In this document: positions 16,644 through 24,064 of the stretch, in pieces
How the letters are laid out: every line of letters starts with the position of its first letter
Position numbering within the stretch: position 1 is the first letter of the stretch
Origin: PALSA-1004 sp947474275
GTDB taxonomy: Bacteria > Pseudomonadota > Gammaproteobacteria > Burkholderiales > SG8-41
Direction: 5' to 3'
Length of the DNA: 30,968 nucleotides
Assembly (NCBI GenBank): GCA_947474275.1
Contig: CANJHY010000038.1
Span: 1-30,968, forward strand
The notes under the pieces: model-generated
What the model saw: the letters and a program-made list of their open reading frames with translations, nothing else
Database searches by the model: none
What the model was told of the DNA's origin: nothing
Position numbers and translations under genes: made by a program

Positions 16644-17441
16644 ATGTCGAGAATCGCCCCCACCTTCGCCGCGCTCGCAAAGCAAAATCGCAAGGCACTG
16701 ATTCCCTTTGTCACCGCCGGCGATCCCGACCCGGCGATGACGGTACCGCTGATGCATGCGCTGGCCGCGGCCGGCGCCGATGTGATCGAACTGGGTGTGC
16801 CTTTTTCGGACCCGATGGCCGATGGCCCGATCATACAGCGCGCGAGCGAACGCGCATTGAAGCACGGCACATCGCTGAAGAATGTGCTCGAGTTCACCGC
16901 CGCATTCCGTCTGACCAATACCGCAACGCCCGTCGTGCTCATGGGTTATGCCAACCCGATCGAAGCGATGGGCTGCGAAAAATTCGCCGATGCGGCGCTT
17001 GCCGCAGGGGTCGATGGCGTGTTGGTGGTCGATTACCCGCCGCAGGAAGCGGCACAGCTCGCAGCATTGCTGTCGGCGCGCAAGATCGACACCATATTCC
17101 TGCTGTCGCCGACTTCGACCGAGTCGCGCATCAAGGAAGTCGCGCGCTACGCTAGTGGCTATATCTACTACGTTTCGCTGCGCGGCGTGACCGGGGCAGC
17201 CAACCTCGATGTCGGCGAGGTCGCCAAGAAAATGCCCGAGATTCGCGCCCACATCAAGCTGCCGATCGGCGTCGGCTTCGGCATACGCGATGCGGAAACA
17301 GCGCGGGCGGTGGGGAAAATCGCGGACGCGGTGGTCATCGGCAGCCGGCTGGTGCAGGAAATCGAAGCCAGCCCGCGCGACAAGGCGCTGGACAACATCT
17401 CGATTCTGGTTAAGGATATCCGCAGTGCAATCGACCGCTAA
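16644..17441 (+). CDS. trpA: tryptophan synthase alpha chain
   Basis: TrpA cleaves indole-3-glycerol phosphate and channels indole to TrpB. ATG 16644, five bases after the trpB stop, gives a 265-residue protein; longer frames would intrude into trpB. Catalytic Glu49 (IELGVPFSDP) and Asp60 (DPMADGP) are present, as are the phosphate-binding GVTGA and IGVGFGIRDAE blocks. It closes the truA-trpF-trpB-trpA group. The following 239 bases to accD contain no protein gene of normal size but hold a long hairpin and a short ORF, described separately. I see no intrinsic terminator directly after trpA. Confidence 0.98.
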   Translation: MSRIAPTFAALAKQNRKALIPFVTAGDPDPAMTVPLMHALAAAGADVIELGVPFSDPMADGPIIQRASERALKHGTSLKNVLEFTAAFRLTNTATPVVLMGYANPIEAMGCEKFADAALAAGVDGVLVVDYPPQEAAQLAALLSARKIDTIFLLSPTSTESRIKEVARYASGYIYYVSLRGVTGAANLDVGEVAKKMPEIRAHIKLPIGVGFGIRDAETARAVGKIADAVVIGSRLVQEIEASPRDKALDNISILVKDIRSAIDR

Positions 17442-17510
17442 ACCGGTTTTGGAACAAGAGGGTTATCCCGCGGAGGGCGGAACAGGTTCCGTCGGCTTGC
17501 CGATGGATGT

Positions 17511-17588
17511 GACCCCGAAGCGGGATGTAACGCAGCGGAGATCCGCGTGCTAATGCGCGCCTTCACCGTCGCATCCCGCAAACGGGTC
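17511..17588 (+). repeat. long imperfect inverted repeat between trpA and accD
   Basis: The arms 17511-17527 and 17572-17588 pair as GACCC with GGGTC and GCGGGATG with CATCCCGC, separated by a symmetric 4-base internal loop; the 44-base apical region can form a smaller GCGGA/TCCGC hairpin. There is no T-run, so it is not an intrinsic terminator. It could be a structured leader of accD or an extragenic palindromic element; whether it is repeated elsewhere cannot be seen here. Confidence 0.45.
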
Positions 17589-17645
17589 CCTGCTTCGCGT
17601 TCCGGCGCGCCCCCTTGTATATCCCCCACTTCAGAGGAAGCTTCG

Positions 17646-17684
17646 ATGAATAGCCAGGGCTTCGCGATGGGACGAATGCCATGA
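17646..17684 (+). CDS. possible 12-codon leader ORF coupled to accD
   Basis: ATG 17646 has a good ribosome site (AGAGGA, 17633-17638, spacing 7) and encodes MNSQGFAMGRMP; its TGA stop (17682-17684) overlaps the accD ATG as ATGA. accD itself has only a weak GGGA upstream, so accD may depend on translation of this short ORF. Spacing and overlap are seen directly; function is inferred. Confidence 0.3.
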   Translation: MNSQGFAMGRMP

Positions 17685-18547
17685 GTTGGTTGAAAAAGCT
17701 GCTGCCGCCCAAGATCAACCGCGACGGCGGCAGTCCAAAAAAAAACGTCCCCGAAGGGCTGTGGAGCAAGTGCGACGCCTGCGAGGCGGTGCTCTACCGC
17801 ACCGACCTCGAAAAAAACCTCTACGTATGTCCGAAATGCAATCACCATAACCGGCTGTCGGCGCGCGAGCGCCTGGATTCCCTGCTCGATCCGGAAGGCC
17901 GCTACGAGATCGGCTACGAAGTGCTGCCGGTCGATACGCTCAAGTTCAAGGACAGCCGGCGCTATACCGAGCGTCTGGACGAAGCGCGCAAGGAGACCGA
18001 GGAAGACGACGCGCTGATCGTCATGCAGGGCAGCATCAAGACCATACCGCTGGTTGCCGCAGTGTTCGAATTCAGATTCCTCGGCGGTTCCATGGGTTCG
18101 GTGGTCGGCGAGCGTTTCGTGCGCGGCGTACAGGTGTGCCTCGAGCAGAAACTGCCGTTAGTGTGTTTTACGGCGAGCGGCGGCGCGCGCATGCAGGAAG
18201 GCCTGCTGTCGCTGATGCAGATGTCGAAGACCTGCGCCGCGCTCACCCAACTTAGCGCCGAAAAACTGCCGTTCATCTCGGTGCTGACCGATCCGACCAT
18301 GGGCGGCGTGTCGGCGAGCTTTGCGCTGATCGGCGACTTGGTGTTCGCGGAACCCAAGGCGCTGATCGGTTTTGCCGGTCCGCGCGTGATCGAGCAGACC
18401 GTGCGCGAAACGCTGCCGGAAGGCTTTCAGCGCTCGGAGTTCCTGCTCGAGCACGGGGCCATCGATCTGATCGTCGACCGGCGCGAAATGCGCGACAAGC
18501 TGGCGAGCGTCATCACGCTGCTGCAAAAGCTGCCAGCGGCAGCCTGA
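17681..18547 (+). CDS. accD: acetyl-CoA carboxylase carboxyltransferase subunit beta
   Basis: AccD and AccA form the carboxyltransferase that makes malonyl-CoA, the first step of fatty acid synthesis. The 288-residue product has the N-terminal four-cysteine zinc ribbon (Cys31, 34, 50 and 53: CDACEAVLY and VCPKCN) and the crotonase-fold carboxyltransferase domain with FLGGSMGSVVGERF, ASGGARMQEGLLSLMQM, DPTMGGVSASFA and IGFAGPRVIEQT. ATG 17681 gives the standard N-terminus MSWLKKLLPPK. The ribosome site is weak and the start overlaps a 12-codon ORF. folC follows after 25 bases, a pairing conserved in gamma- and betaproteobacteria. Confidence 0.97.
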   Translation: MSWLKKLLPPKINRDGGSPKKNVPEGLWSKCDACEAVLYRTDLEKNLYVCPKCNHHNRLSARERLDSLLDPEGRYEIGYEVLPVDTLKFKDSRRYTERLDEARKETEEDDALIVMQGSIKTIPLVAAVFEFRFLGGSMGSVVGERFVRGVQVCLEQKLPLVCFTASGGARMQEGLLSLMQMSKTCAALTQLSAEKLPFISVLTDPTMGGVSASFALIGDLVFAEPKALIGFAGPRVIEQTVRETLPEGFQRSEFLLEHGAIDLIVDRREMRDKLASVITLLQKLPAAA

Positions 18548-18572
18548 CCGCTTCTACGAGGGTCCCTTTTCC

Positions 18573-19847
18573 GTGGATAAAATTCCGCCGCGTACGCTTG
18601 CGCAGTGGCTAGCTTACCTCGAGCAACTGCATCCGCAGGCGATTGCAATGGGCCTCGATCGCGTGTCGCGCGTTGCGCAGGCCCTGGGGCTCACTGCCAA
18701 ATTTACCGTTATTACCGTCGGCGGCACCAACGGCAAGGGCTCGTGTTGCGCGATGCTCGAAGCGATGCTCCTGCACGCCGGTTACCATGTTGGCTGCTAT
18801 ACGTCGCCGCATCTGTTGCGCTACAACGAACGCGTGCGTATCGGCGGCCGTGAAATTGAAGACGAGATTTTGTGCCGCGCATTTGAACGCATTGAGGTGG
18901 CGCGTGGCGACACTTCGCTGACGTATTTCGAGTTCGGCACGCTGGCGGCGGTCATGGCGTTTGGCGAAGCGGGGGTTGATGCCGCCATACTCGAAGTCGG
19001 TTTGGGCGGCCGGCTCGACGCCGTCAATGTATTCGATGCGGACTGCGCGCTGGTTGCTAGCGTGGATCTCGACCACCAGGAATACCTGGGGGATACGCGC
19101 GAGGCGATCGGCCTGGAAAAAGCGGGCATCTTCCGCGCCGGCCGGCCGGCGGTCTGCGCCGATGCGGAGCCGCCGACAACGCTGGTCGCGCATGCGCGCG
19201 AAACCGGCGCCGATTTAATGGTGATCGACTGTGATTTTGGTTACGTAGCCGAGCCGCAGCAGTGGCGTTACTGGGGGCCGGGCGGCAAGCGCCACGGCCT
19301 GCCGTATCCGGCGCTGCGCGGGGCTTTCCAGCTCGGTAATGCCGCCGCCTGCCTGACGGCGCTCGATTGCCTGCGCGGGAGCCTGCCTGTTACCGCGCAG
19401 GACGTCCGCGGCGGATTGTTGCAGGCGGAAGTGGCGGGGCGCTTCCAGGTGCTGCCCGGGCGGCCGCAGGTCATTCTCGACGTCGCGCACAATCCACATG
19501 CGGCGCGCGCTCTGACGGCCAATCTGGCGAGTATGCCGACCGGCGGCAGGACGCTGGCGGTATGCGCGATGTTCAAAGACAAGGACATCGCCGGCGTCGT
19601 GGCTGCGACCCGTCCGTACATCACCGATTGGCTGGTGGCAGACGCCGAAGGCACGCGCGGCGCCAGCGCGGCGCAGCTCGCTGCAGTGTTGGCGCACGCG
19701 GGTGCGAGCGCACCGGTGGCGCAATATTCAAATGTTGCCGCAGCCTGGCATGCTGCCTGTAATTTGGCGGCCGATAATGATAAAATAATCGTTTTCGGAT
19801 CGTTTCTTACCGTTGCCGCGGTGATGCGGGAGCGGCAGCGCAGGTAA
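18573..19847 (+). CDS. folC: bifunctional folylpolyglutamate/dihydrofolate synthase
   Basis: FolC adds glutamate to dihydropteroate and then extends folate polyglutamate tails, using ATP. The 424-residue protein starts at GTG 18573 with GAGGG 10 bases upstream. Mur-ligase-family features: P-loop TVGGTNGKGSC at about residues 48-58, TSPHLLRYNERVRI, LEVGLGGRLDAVN, the DHQEYLG/EKAGIFR block, and the C-terminal-domain motif LDVAHNPHAARAL. It supplies one-carbon carriers used by purine and methionine synthesis, which appear downstream (purF and the Cys/Met enzyme). A possible promoter for the next three genes lies inside its 3' end. Confidence 0.96.
   Translation: MDKIPPRTLAQWLAYLEQLHPQAIAMGLDRVSRVAQALGLTAKFTVITVGGTNGKGSCCAMLEAMLLHAGYHVGCYTSPHLLRYNERVRIGGREIEDEILCRAFERIEVARGDTSLTYFEFGTLAAVMAFGEAGVDAAILEVGLGGRLDAVNVFDADCALVASVDLDHQEYLGDTREAIGLEKAGIFRAGRPAVCADAEPPTTLVAHARETGADLMVIDCDFGYVAEPQQWRYWGPGGKRHGLPYPALRGAFQLGNAAACLTALDCLRGSLPVTAQDVRGGLLQAEVAGRFQVLPGRPQVILDVAHNPHAARALTANLASMPTGGRTLAVCAMFKDKDIAGVVAATRPYITDWLVADAEGTRGASAAQLAAVLAHAGASAPVAQYSNVAAAWHAACNLAADNDKIIVFGSFLTVAAVMRERQRR
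19735..19763 (+). promoter_or_regulatory. possible internal promoter for SPOR gene-cvpA-purF
   Basis: TTGCCG (19735-19740) and TGTAAT (19758-19763) are separated by 17 bases, a good sigma-70 spacing and -10 match, inside the last 120 bases of folC where the sequence becomes unusually AT-rich. Being inside a coding region, it could be accidental. Confidence 0.28.
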
Positions 19848-19862
19848 AAACTCCGGACCGAC

Positions 19863-20615
19863 ATGGCGAAATCGATTAGCGAAGAAGAACTGCAACTCAG
19901 AAAACGCGCGCGCCGCCGCCTGGTCGGCGCGATAGCCTTGGTAACCATCATCGCCGTGTTCCTGCCGATGGTGCTAGATCATGAGCCCAAACCGGTCAGC
20001 CAGGACGTCAGCATCAAGATCCCCTCGCCTGATTCAAGCGCGTTTACCTCCAAGATCGTGCCGGTAGTCCCGGCCGCGAAACCCGCACCGGATGCTCCGA
20101 AGCCAGAAGCGCCGGCAACAGCGGAACCCGCCGCCCCGCCGCCCCCTGTCAAATCAGAAGCGCCCAAGGTCGCCGCGCCTGCGAAGTCCGAGCCGCCGAA
20201 GGTCGCGGCAGTTGCGCCGGATGCGAAACCCGTAGTGCCGCCCGCGAACGATACCGAAGCCGCCCCGCCCAAGGAATCCGCGCCCGAGAAAGCGGTGGCA
20301 CCCGCCAAACCGGCCGTTGCCGAGCAGCCGAAGGTCGCGCAAAAAGCGGAGCCCGTGGAAAAAATAAAACCTGCCGCCAAAGGTGTTGCGGGTTTCGTCG
20401 TGCAGGTGGTGGCGCTCAACGATCCGGACAAGGCGAAGCAGATGCGCGACCAGATCGCGGCTGCCGGCGTCAAGACCTACACCGAGGTGGTGCCGACCGC
20501 CAAGGGCAATGTGACGCGCGTGCGCGCGGGCCCGTTTGCGTCGCGCGGCGATGCCGAAAAAGCGCGCGACAAGTTGAAGGGCATGGGGCTGGCCGGCAAC
20601 GTTATTCCGAAATGA
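19863..20615 (+). CDS. dedD: SPOR-domain inner-membrane protein (DedD-like)
   Basis: A 250-residue protein with a short cytoplasmic N-terminus rich in basic residues (RKRARRR), one membrane helix (about residues 19-40), a long Pro/Ala/Lys linker (about 60-175), and a C-terminal SPOR domain (about 178-250, beginning GFVVQVVALNDPDKAKQMRD and ending LKGMGLAGNVIPK). SPOR domains bind denuded glycan strands at the division septum, so this is likely a septal protein like E. coli DedD; the position between folC and cvpA also matches dedD. Its stop overlaps the cvpA start (ATGA). The linker composition resembles that of FimV but this is generic for periplasm-spanning proteins. Confidence 0.88.
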   Translation: MAKSISEEELQLRKRARRRLVGAIALVTIIAVFLPMVLDHEPKPVSQDVSIKIPSPDSSAFTSKIVPVVPAAKPAPDAPKPEAPATAEPAAPPPPVKSEAPKVAAPAKSEPPKVAAVAPDAKPVVPPANDTEAAPPKESAPEKAVAPAKPAVAEQPKVAQKAEPVEKIKPAAKGVAGFVVQVVALNDPDKAKQMRDQIAAAGVKTYTEVVPTAKGNVTRVRAGPFASRGDAEKARDKLKGMGLAGNVIPK

Positions 20616-21103
20616 CCTGGTTCGATTACACGGTAATCGCAATCGTTGGCATATCGATCCTGATGAGCGTCATTCACGGCCTGGTGCGCGAGCTGCTGGC
20701 GCTCGCATCGTGGGTGGTGGCGTTCGTGGTGGCGCAGAGCTTTGCGGCGAATGTCGCATCACTGCTGCCCGCGGCGCTGGAGAACCCGTCGTTGCGCCTG
20801 CTGGCCGGGTTTTTGGGCGTGTTTTTTGCGGTTTTGATAGCGATGACGCTGCTGGCGATGGCGTTGTCCGGATTGATCAAGGCTGTCGGGCTTGGTTTCG
20901 CGGACCGCGCGCTGGGCGCGGTTTTCGGGCTGGTGCGCGGATTGGCGATAGTGGTGATTGCGGTCTTGCTGGCCGGGCTGACCGCGCTGCCGCGGGATCC
21001 GGCGTGGCAGCGGGCGATGTTCAGCGGACCGCTGGTAAATTTGGCCAGTTGGGTTAAAGTCTGGCTGCCTGACGATATGGCGAAGCACATCAACTACGGG
21101 TAA
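20612..21103 (+). CDS. cvpA: CvpA family membrane protein
   Basis: A 163-residue protein with four predicted membrane helices, matching the CvpA family (named for colicin V production in E. coli). The N-terminus (WFDYTVIAIVGISILMSVIHGLVREL) includes the conserved 'G.vre' turn between helices 1 and 2; the later LGAVFGLVRGLAIVVIAVLL is also typical. It overlaps the SPOR gene by four bases and is 8 bases upstream of purF; cvpA-purF adjacency is one of the most conserved pairs in proteobacteria. The biochemical function is uncertain; envelope homeostasis has been suggested for the family. Confidence 0.94.
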   Translation: MTWFDYTVIAIVGISILMSVIHGLVRELLALASWVVAFVVAQSFAANVASLLPAALENPSLRLLAGFLGVFFAVLIAMTLLAMALSGLIKAVGLGFADRALGAVFGLVRGLAIVVIAVLLAGLTALPRDPAWQRAMFSGPLVNLASWVKVWLPDDMAKHINYG

Positions 21104-21111
21104 GGATTGTT

Positions 21112-22629
21112 ATGTGCGGAATACTTGGCGTAGTAGCGAAAAACGCGGTCAACCAGGTCCTTTACGACGGGCTGCTGGTGCTGCAGCACCGCGGCCAGGA
21201 TGCTGCCGGTATCGTGACTGCGGAGGGCGCCACCTTCCATATGCACAAGGGCGGCGGCATGGTGCGCGACGTGTTCCGCACGCGCAACATGCGCGGCCTG
21301 CTCGGCGCCTGCGGCATCGGGCACACGCGTTACCCGACTGCCGGTTCAGCCTGGTCGGCCGCCGAATCGCAGCCGTTTTACGTCAATTCGCCGTTCGGCA
21401 TCGTGCTCGGACACAACGGCAACCTCACCAACACCGATCAGCTGAAAAGCGATCTGTTCCGTCAGGACCTGCGGCACGTCAATACCAATTCGGATTCCGA
21501 AGTACTTCTGAATGTTCTCGCCCACGAACTGCAGGAGGGTACTACCAATTACAAGCTCGACCCGGCGACGATTTTCGCCGCGGTGTCGGGTGTGCATCGG
21601 CGCGTACGTGGCGCGTATGCGGTGGTCGCAATGATCGCGGGCTATGGCCTGCTGGCATTCCGAGATCCTTACGGCATTCGCCCGCTGGTCTACGGCAAAA
21701 TGGAGACCGAGCATGGCACCGAGTACCTGGTGTCGTCCGAGTCGGTGGCGCTCGATGCACTGGGTTACGAACTGGTGCGCGACATTGCGCCCGGCGAAGC
21801 CATCTTCATCGATGAAGACGGTCATTTTTACGCGCAGCAATGCGCGTTGAACCCGACGCTCAATCCCTGCCTGTTCGAGTACGTGTACCTGGCGCGGCCG
21901 GATTCGGTCATGGACGGCATCTCGGTTTACGAGACGCGTTTGCGCATGGGCGAAAGCCTGGGCGACAAAATCAAGCGCAACTTTTCCAACCTCGATATCG
22001 ACGTGGTGATCCCGATACCGGATTCCAGCCGTCCCGCCGCGATGCAGCTCGCCAACCGGCTCAACCTGCCGTACCGCGAAGGCTTCATCAAGAACCGTTA
22101 CATCGGCCGCACTTTCATCATGCCCGGGCAGGGGATACGCAAGAAGTCGGTGCGCCAGAAGCTGAACGCGATCGGCATGGAATTCAAAGGCAAGAACGTG
22201 CTGCTGGTCGACGATTCCATCGTGCGCGGCACCACCAGCCGCGAGATCGTGCAGATGGCGCGTGAAGCGGGCGCGCGCAAGGTGTTCTTCGCTTCCGCGG
22301 CGCCGCCGGTGCGTTTCGCCAACGTCTACGGCATCGACATGCCGACGCGCGACGAGCTGATTGCGACCGATCGCAGCGACGAGGAAATCGCGCGCGAAAT
22401 CGGCGCCGACCAATTAATCTACCAGGACCTGTCGGCGCTGATCGAAGACGTGCGCTCGGTCAATCCGAAGGTGACGCATTTCGAAGATTCGTGTTTCAGC
22501 GGCAAATACGTTACCGGTGACGTGACGCAGGCGTATCTCGACGGCGTGGAAGCGCAGCGCCGCGAGGGCGGCAAGCAGGCCGAGTTCGCGGCGTCGCAGC
22601 TTGATCTCAACCTGGAGGTCGTCGATTAA
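21112..22629 (+). CDS. purF: amidophosphoribosyltransferase
   Basis: PurF catalyses the committed step of purine synthesis, transferring ammonia from glutamine to PRPP. The 505-residue product begins MCGILGVV, so after removal of Met the catalytic Cys is N-terminal; no propeptide is present, as in E. coli. Glutaminase blocks: LQHRGQDAAGI, GHTRYPTAG, LGHNGNLTN. The PRPP-binding motif VLLVDDSIVRGTT is at about residues 363-375. Ribosome site AAGGA (21102-21106) is 5 bases from the start. It is the last gene of the accD-folC-SPOR-cvpA-purF group; the next gene has its own apparent promoter and leader. Confidence 0.98.
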   Translation: MCGILGVVAKNAVNQVLYDGLLVLQHRGQDAAGIVTAEGATFHMHKGGGMVRDVFRTRNMRGLLGACGIGHTRYPTAGSAWSAAESQPFYVNSPFGIVLGHNGNLTNTDQLKSDLFRQDLRHVNTNSDSEVLLNVLAHELQEGTTNYKLDPATIFAAVSGVHRRVRGAYAVVAMIAGYGLLAFRDPYGIRPLVYGKMETEHGTEYLVSSESVALDALGYELVRDIAPGEAIFIDEDGHFYAQQCALNPTLNPCLFEYVYLARPDSVMDGISVYETRLRMGESLGDKIKRNFSNLDIDVVIPIPDSSRPAAMQLANRLNLPYREGFIKNRYIGRTFIMPGQGIRKKSVRQKLNAIGMEFKGKNVLLVDDSIVRGTTSREIVQMAREAGARKVFFASAAPPVRFANVYGIDMPTRDELIATDRSDEEIAREIGADQLIYQDLSALIEDVRSVNPKVTHFEDSCFSGKYVTGDVTQAYLDGVEAQRREGGKQAEFAASQLDLNLEVVD

Positions 22630-22644
22630 CGACTGCAGTTGAAT

Positions 22645-22673
22645 TTGACAAGTTATCCGCCAGCGGGTAACTT
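22645..22673 (+). promoter_or_regulatory. putative sigma-70 promoter upstream of the Cys/Met enzyme
   Basis: A perfect -35 box TTGACA (22645-22650) is followed after exactly 17 bases by TAACTT (22668-22673), a modest -10 box. Transcription would start near 22680 and give a leader of about 135 bases to the start codon at 22816. Confidence 0.45.
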
Positions 22674-22674
22674 G
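22649..22674. promoter_or_regulatory. palindrome over the promoter; operator candidate
   Basis: CAAGTTATCC (22649-22658) and GGGTAACTTG (22665-22674) form a 10-bp inverted repeat with one G-T pair and a 6-base centre. It fills the space from the -35 to the -10 box, the usual place for a repressor operator. Alternatively it is a 3' stem-loop of purF mRNA, but no T-run follows. Confidence 0.45.
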
Positions 22675-22711
22675 CAATCTGCGCCGATTTGAGATCAGCT
22701 TGCGGGCGCCG

Positions 22712-22738
22712 CCGGTAGTAATAAAGTGTCACTACCGG
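22712..22738 (+). promoter_or_regulatory. leader hairpin before the Cys/Met enzyme
   Basis: CCGGTAGT (22712-22719) and ACTACCGG (22731-22738) form a perfect 8-bp stem with an 11-base loop (AATAAAGTGTC). It is followed by an A-rich linker and a short GGCT/AGCC hairpin (22754-22767) containing GCTAAA. Together with the terminator downstream this looks like a structured 5' leader. I cannot match it to a known riboswitch. Confidence 0.4.
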
Positions 22739-22769
22739 ACGAAAAATAAATACGGCTAAAGCGAGCCAG

Positions 22770-22801
22770 AACCCGGTCCGCGCTAGCTGATCGGGTTTTT
22801 T
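22770..22801 (+). terminator. intrinsic terminator, possibly an attenuator
   Basis: AACCCGGTC (22770-22778) pairs with GATCGGGTT (22789-22797) through nine pairs including one G-U, with a 10-base loop, followed by a run of Ts to 22801. It lies only 14 bases before the start codon at 22816. It may simply end purF, but with a promoter at 22645 it would act as an attenuator. An alternative pairing of CGGCTA (22753-22758) with TAGCTG (22784-22789) would take the first base of the 3' arm and the loop. Confidence 0.7.
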
Positions 22802-22815
22802 ATTGGGAAATTATC

Positions 22816-24042
22816 ATGAAGAACGGTTTTACGACGACGATACTGCACGCGGACCTCGATTCGCCGATCGAGCATTTTGCCGTGCACAAGCCGATGCACA
22901 CCGCGGTGGCTTACGGTTATGCCGACTCGCGGGAGCTCGCAAAGGTATTCAAGGGCGAGCAGTCAGGCTACGTCTATGGCCGCCAGGGCAACCCGACCAC
23001 CGCCGCGCTGGAAGCGAAGATCAGCAAGATGGAAGAGGGCATTGCCACCGCCTGTTTCAGCACCGGCATGGCCGCCATTGCCGCTACGTTTGTCGCGTTG
23101 CTGCGCGCTGGCGATCACGTCATTTCGAGTTCGTTTTTATTCGGCAATACCAATAGCCTGTTCGGTACCCTGGACACTCTGGGTATTGAAATAAGCTATG
23201 TCGATGCAACCGACGTCAATAACGTCGCCAAGGCGATCCGGCCCAATACCCGGCTGGTATTCGTGGAAACCATCGCCAATCCGCGCACCCAGGTCGCGGA
23301 TCTCGCGCGCATCGGCGAATTGTGTGCCGGCCACGGCCTGCTTTACGTGGTGGACAACACGATGACGTCGCCTTATCTGTACCTGCCGAAGCGGCATAAG
23401 GCGGGCCTTATCATCAATTCGCTGACCAAGTACATCGGCGGCCACGGCAACGCGCTGGGCGGTGCGGTAACCGATACCGGGCTTTACGACTGGACGCGCT
23501 TTCCGAATATTTACGACAATTACAAGAATACGCAGACCGCGCTCTGGGGCATATTGCAGATCCGCAAGAAGGGATTGCGGGACATCGGCAGCACGCTGGC
23601 GGCCGAACCCGCTCACCGCATTGCGGCGGGCGCTGAAACGCTGGCGCTGCGGATGGAGAAATCCTCGGACAACGCGTTGCAACTCGCGCGCTTTCTCGCC
23701 GTTCATCCCAAGGTGACCAAAGTGTATTACCCAGGTCTCGACGACCACCCGCAGCACGGGCTGTCGAAAGAATTTTTCAAGACCTACGGTGCGCTGATGA
23801 GCGTGGAGCTGGCGGATGGCATCGACTGCTTTGATTTTCTGAACCGCCTGCAGCTCGTGATTTCATCCAGCCATCTGGGCGACAACCGCACGCTGGCGAT
23901 CCCGATCGCACACACGATCTACTGGGAGATGGGGCCGCAGCGCCGCGCCGAAATGGGCATCGCTGACGCGCTGATCCGTCTGTCGATAGGCATCGAAGAT
24001 CTGGACGACCTGATCGGAGACTTCAGGCAGGCGCTTGGCTGA
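22816..24042 (+). CDS. PLP-dependent Cys/Met metabolism enzyme (cystathionine gamma-synthase family)
   Basis: A 408-residue fold-type I PLP enzyme of the Cys/Met metabolism family (cystathionine gamma-synthase, O-acylhomoserine sulfhydrylase, methionine gamma-lyase). Visible features: YVYGRQGNPTTAALEAKISK (substrate-side Tyr-x-Arg and NPT motif), CFSTGMAAI, FVETIANPRTQVAD, the cofactor aspartate in VVDNTMTSPYL, and the PLP lysine in NSLTKYIGGHGNALGG. The start ATG 22816 is preceded by GGGAA. In Pseudomonas and many Betaproteobacteria the gene after purF is metZ (O-succinylhomoserine sulfhydrylase), but this N-terminus (MKNGFTTTILHADLD) belongs to a different branch, usually annotated only as 'cystathionine gamma-synthase family'. 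A role in methionine or cysteine interconversion is likely; the exact reaction is not determined by the sequence. Confidence 0.9.
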   Translation: MKNGFTTTILHADLDSPIEHFAVHKPMHTAVAYGYADSRELAKVFKGEQSGYVYGRQGNPTTAALEAKISKMEEGIATACFSTGMAAIAATFVALLRAGDHVISSSFLFGNTNSLFGTLDTLGIEISYVDATDVNNVAKAIRPNTRLVFVETIANPRTQVADLARIGELCAGHGLLYVVDNTMTSPYLYLPKRHKAGLIINSLTKYIGGHGNALGGAVTDTGLYDWTRFPNIYDNYKNTQTALWGILQIRKKGLRDIGSTLAAEPAHRIAAGAETLALRMEKSSDNALQLARFLAVHPKVTKVYYPGLDDHPQHGLSKEFFKTYGALMSVELADGIDCFDFLNRLQLVISSSHLGDNRTLAIPIAHTIYWEMGPQRRAEMGIADALIRLSIGIEDLDDLIGDFRQALG

Positions 24043-24064
24043 TTCAGGGCCAGGCGCAGCCGCG

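Noticed and set aside
17438..17848. Minus-strand open frame of 136 codons across the trpA-accD gap
   Set aside because: No ribosome site or known motif, and it overlaps the accD start antisense.
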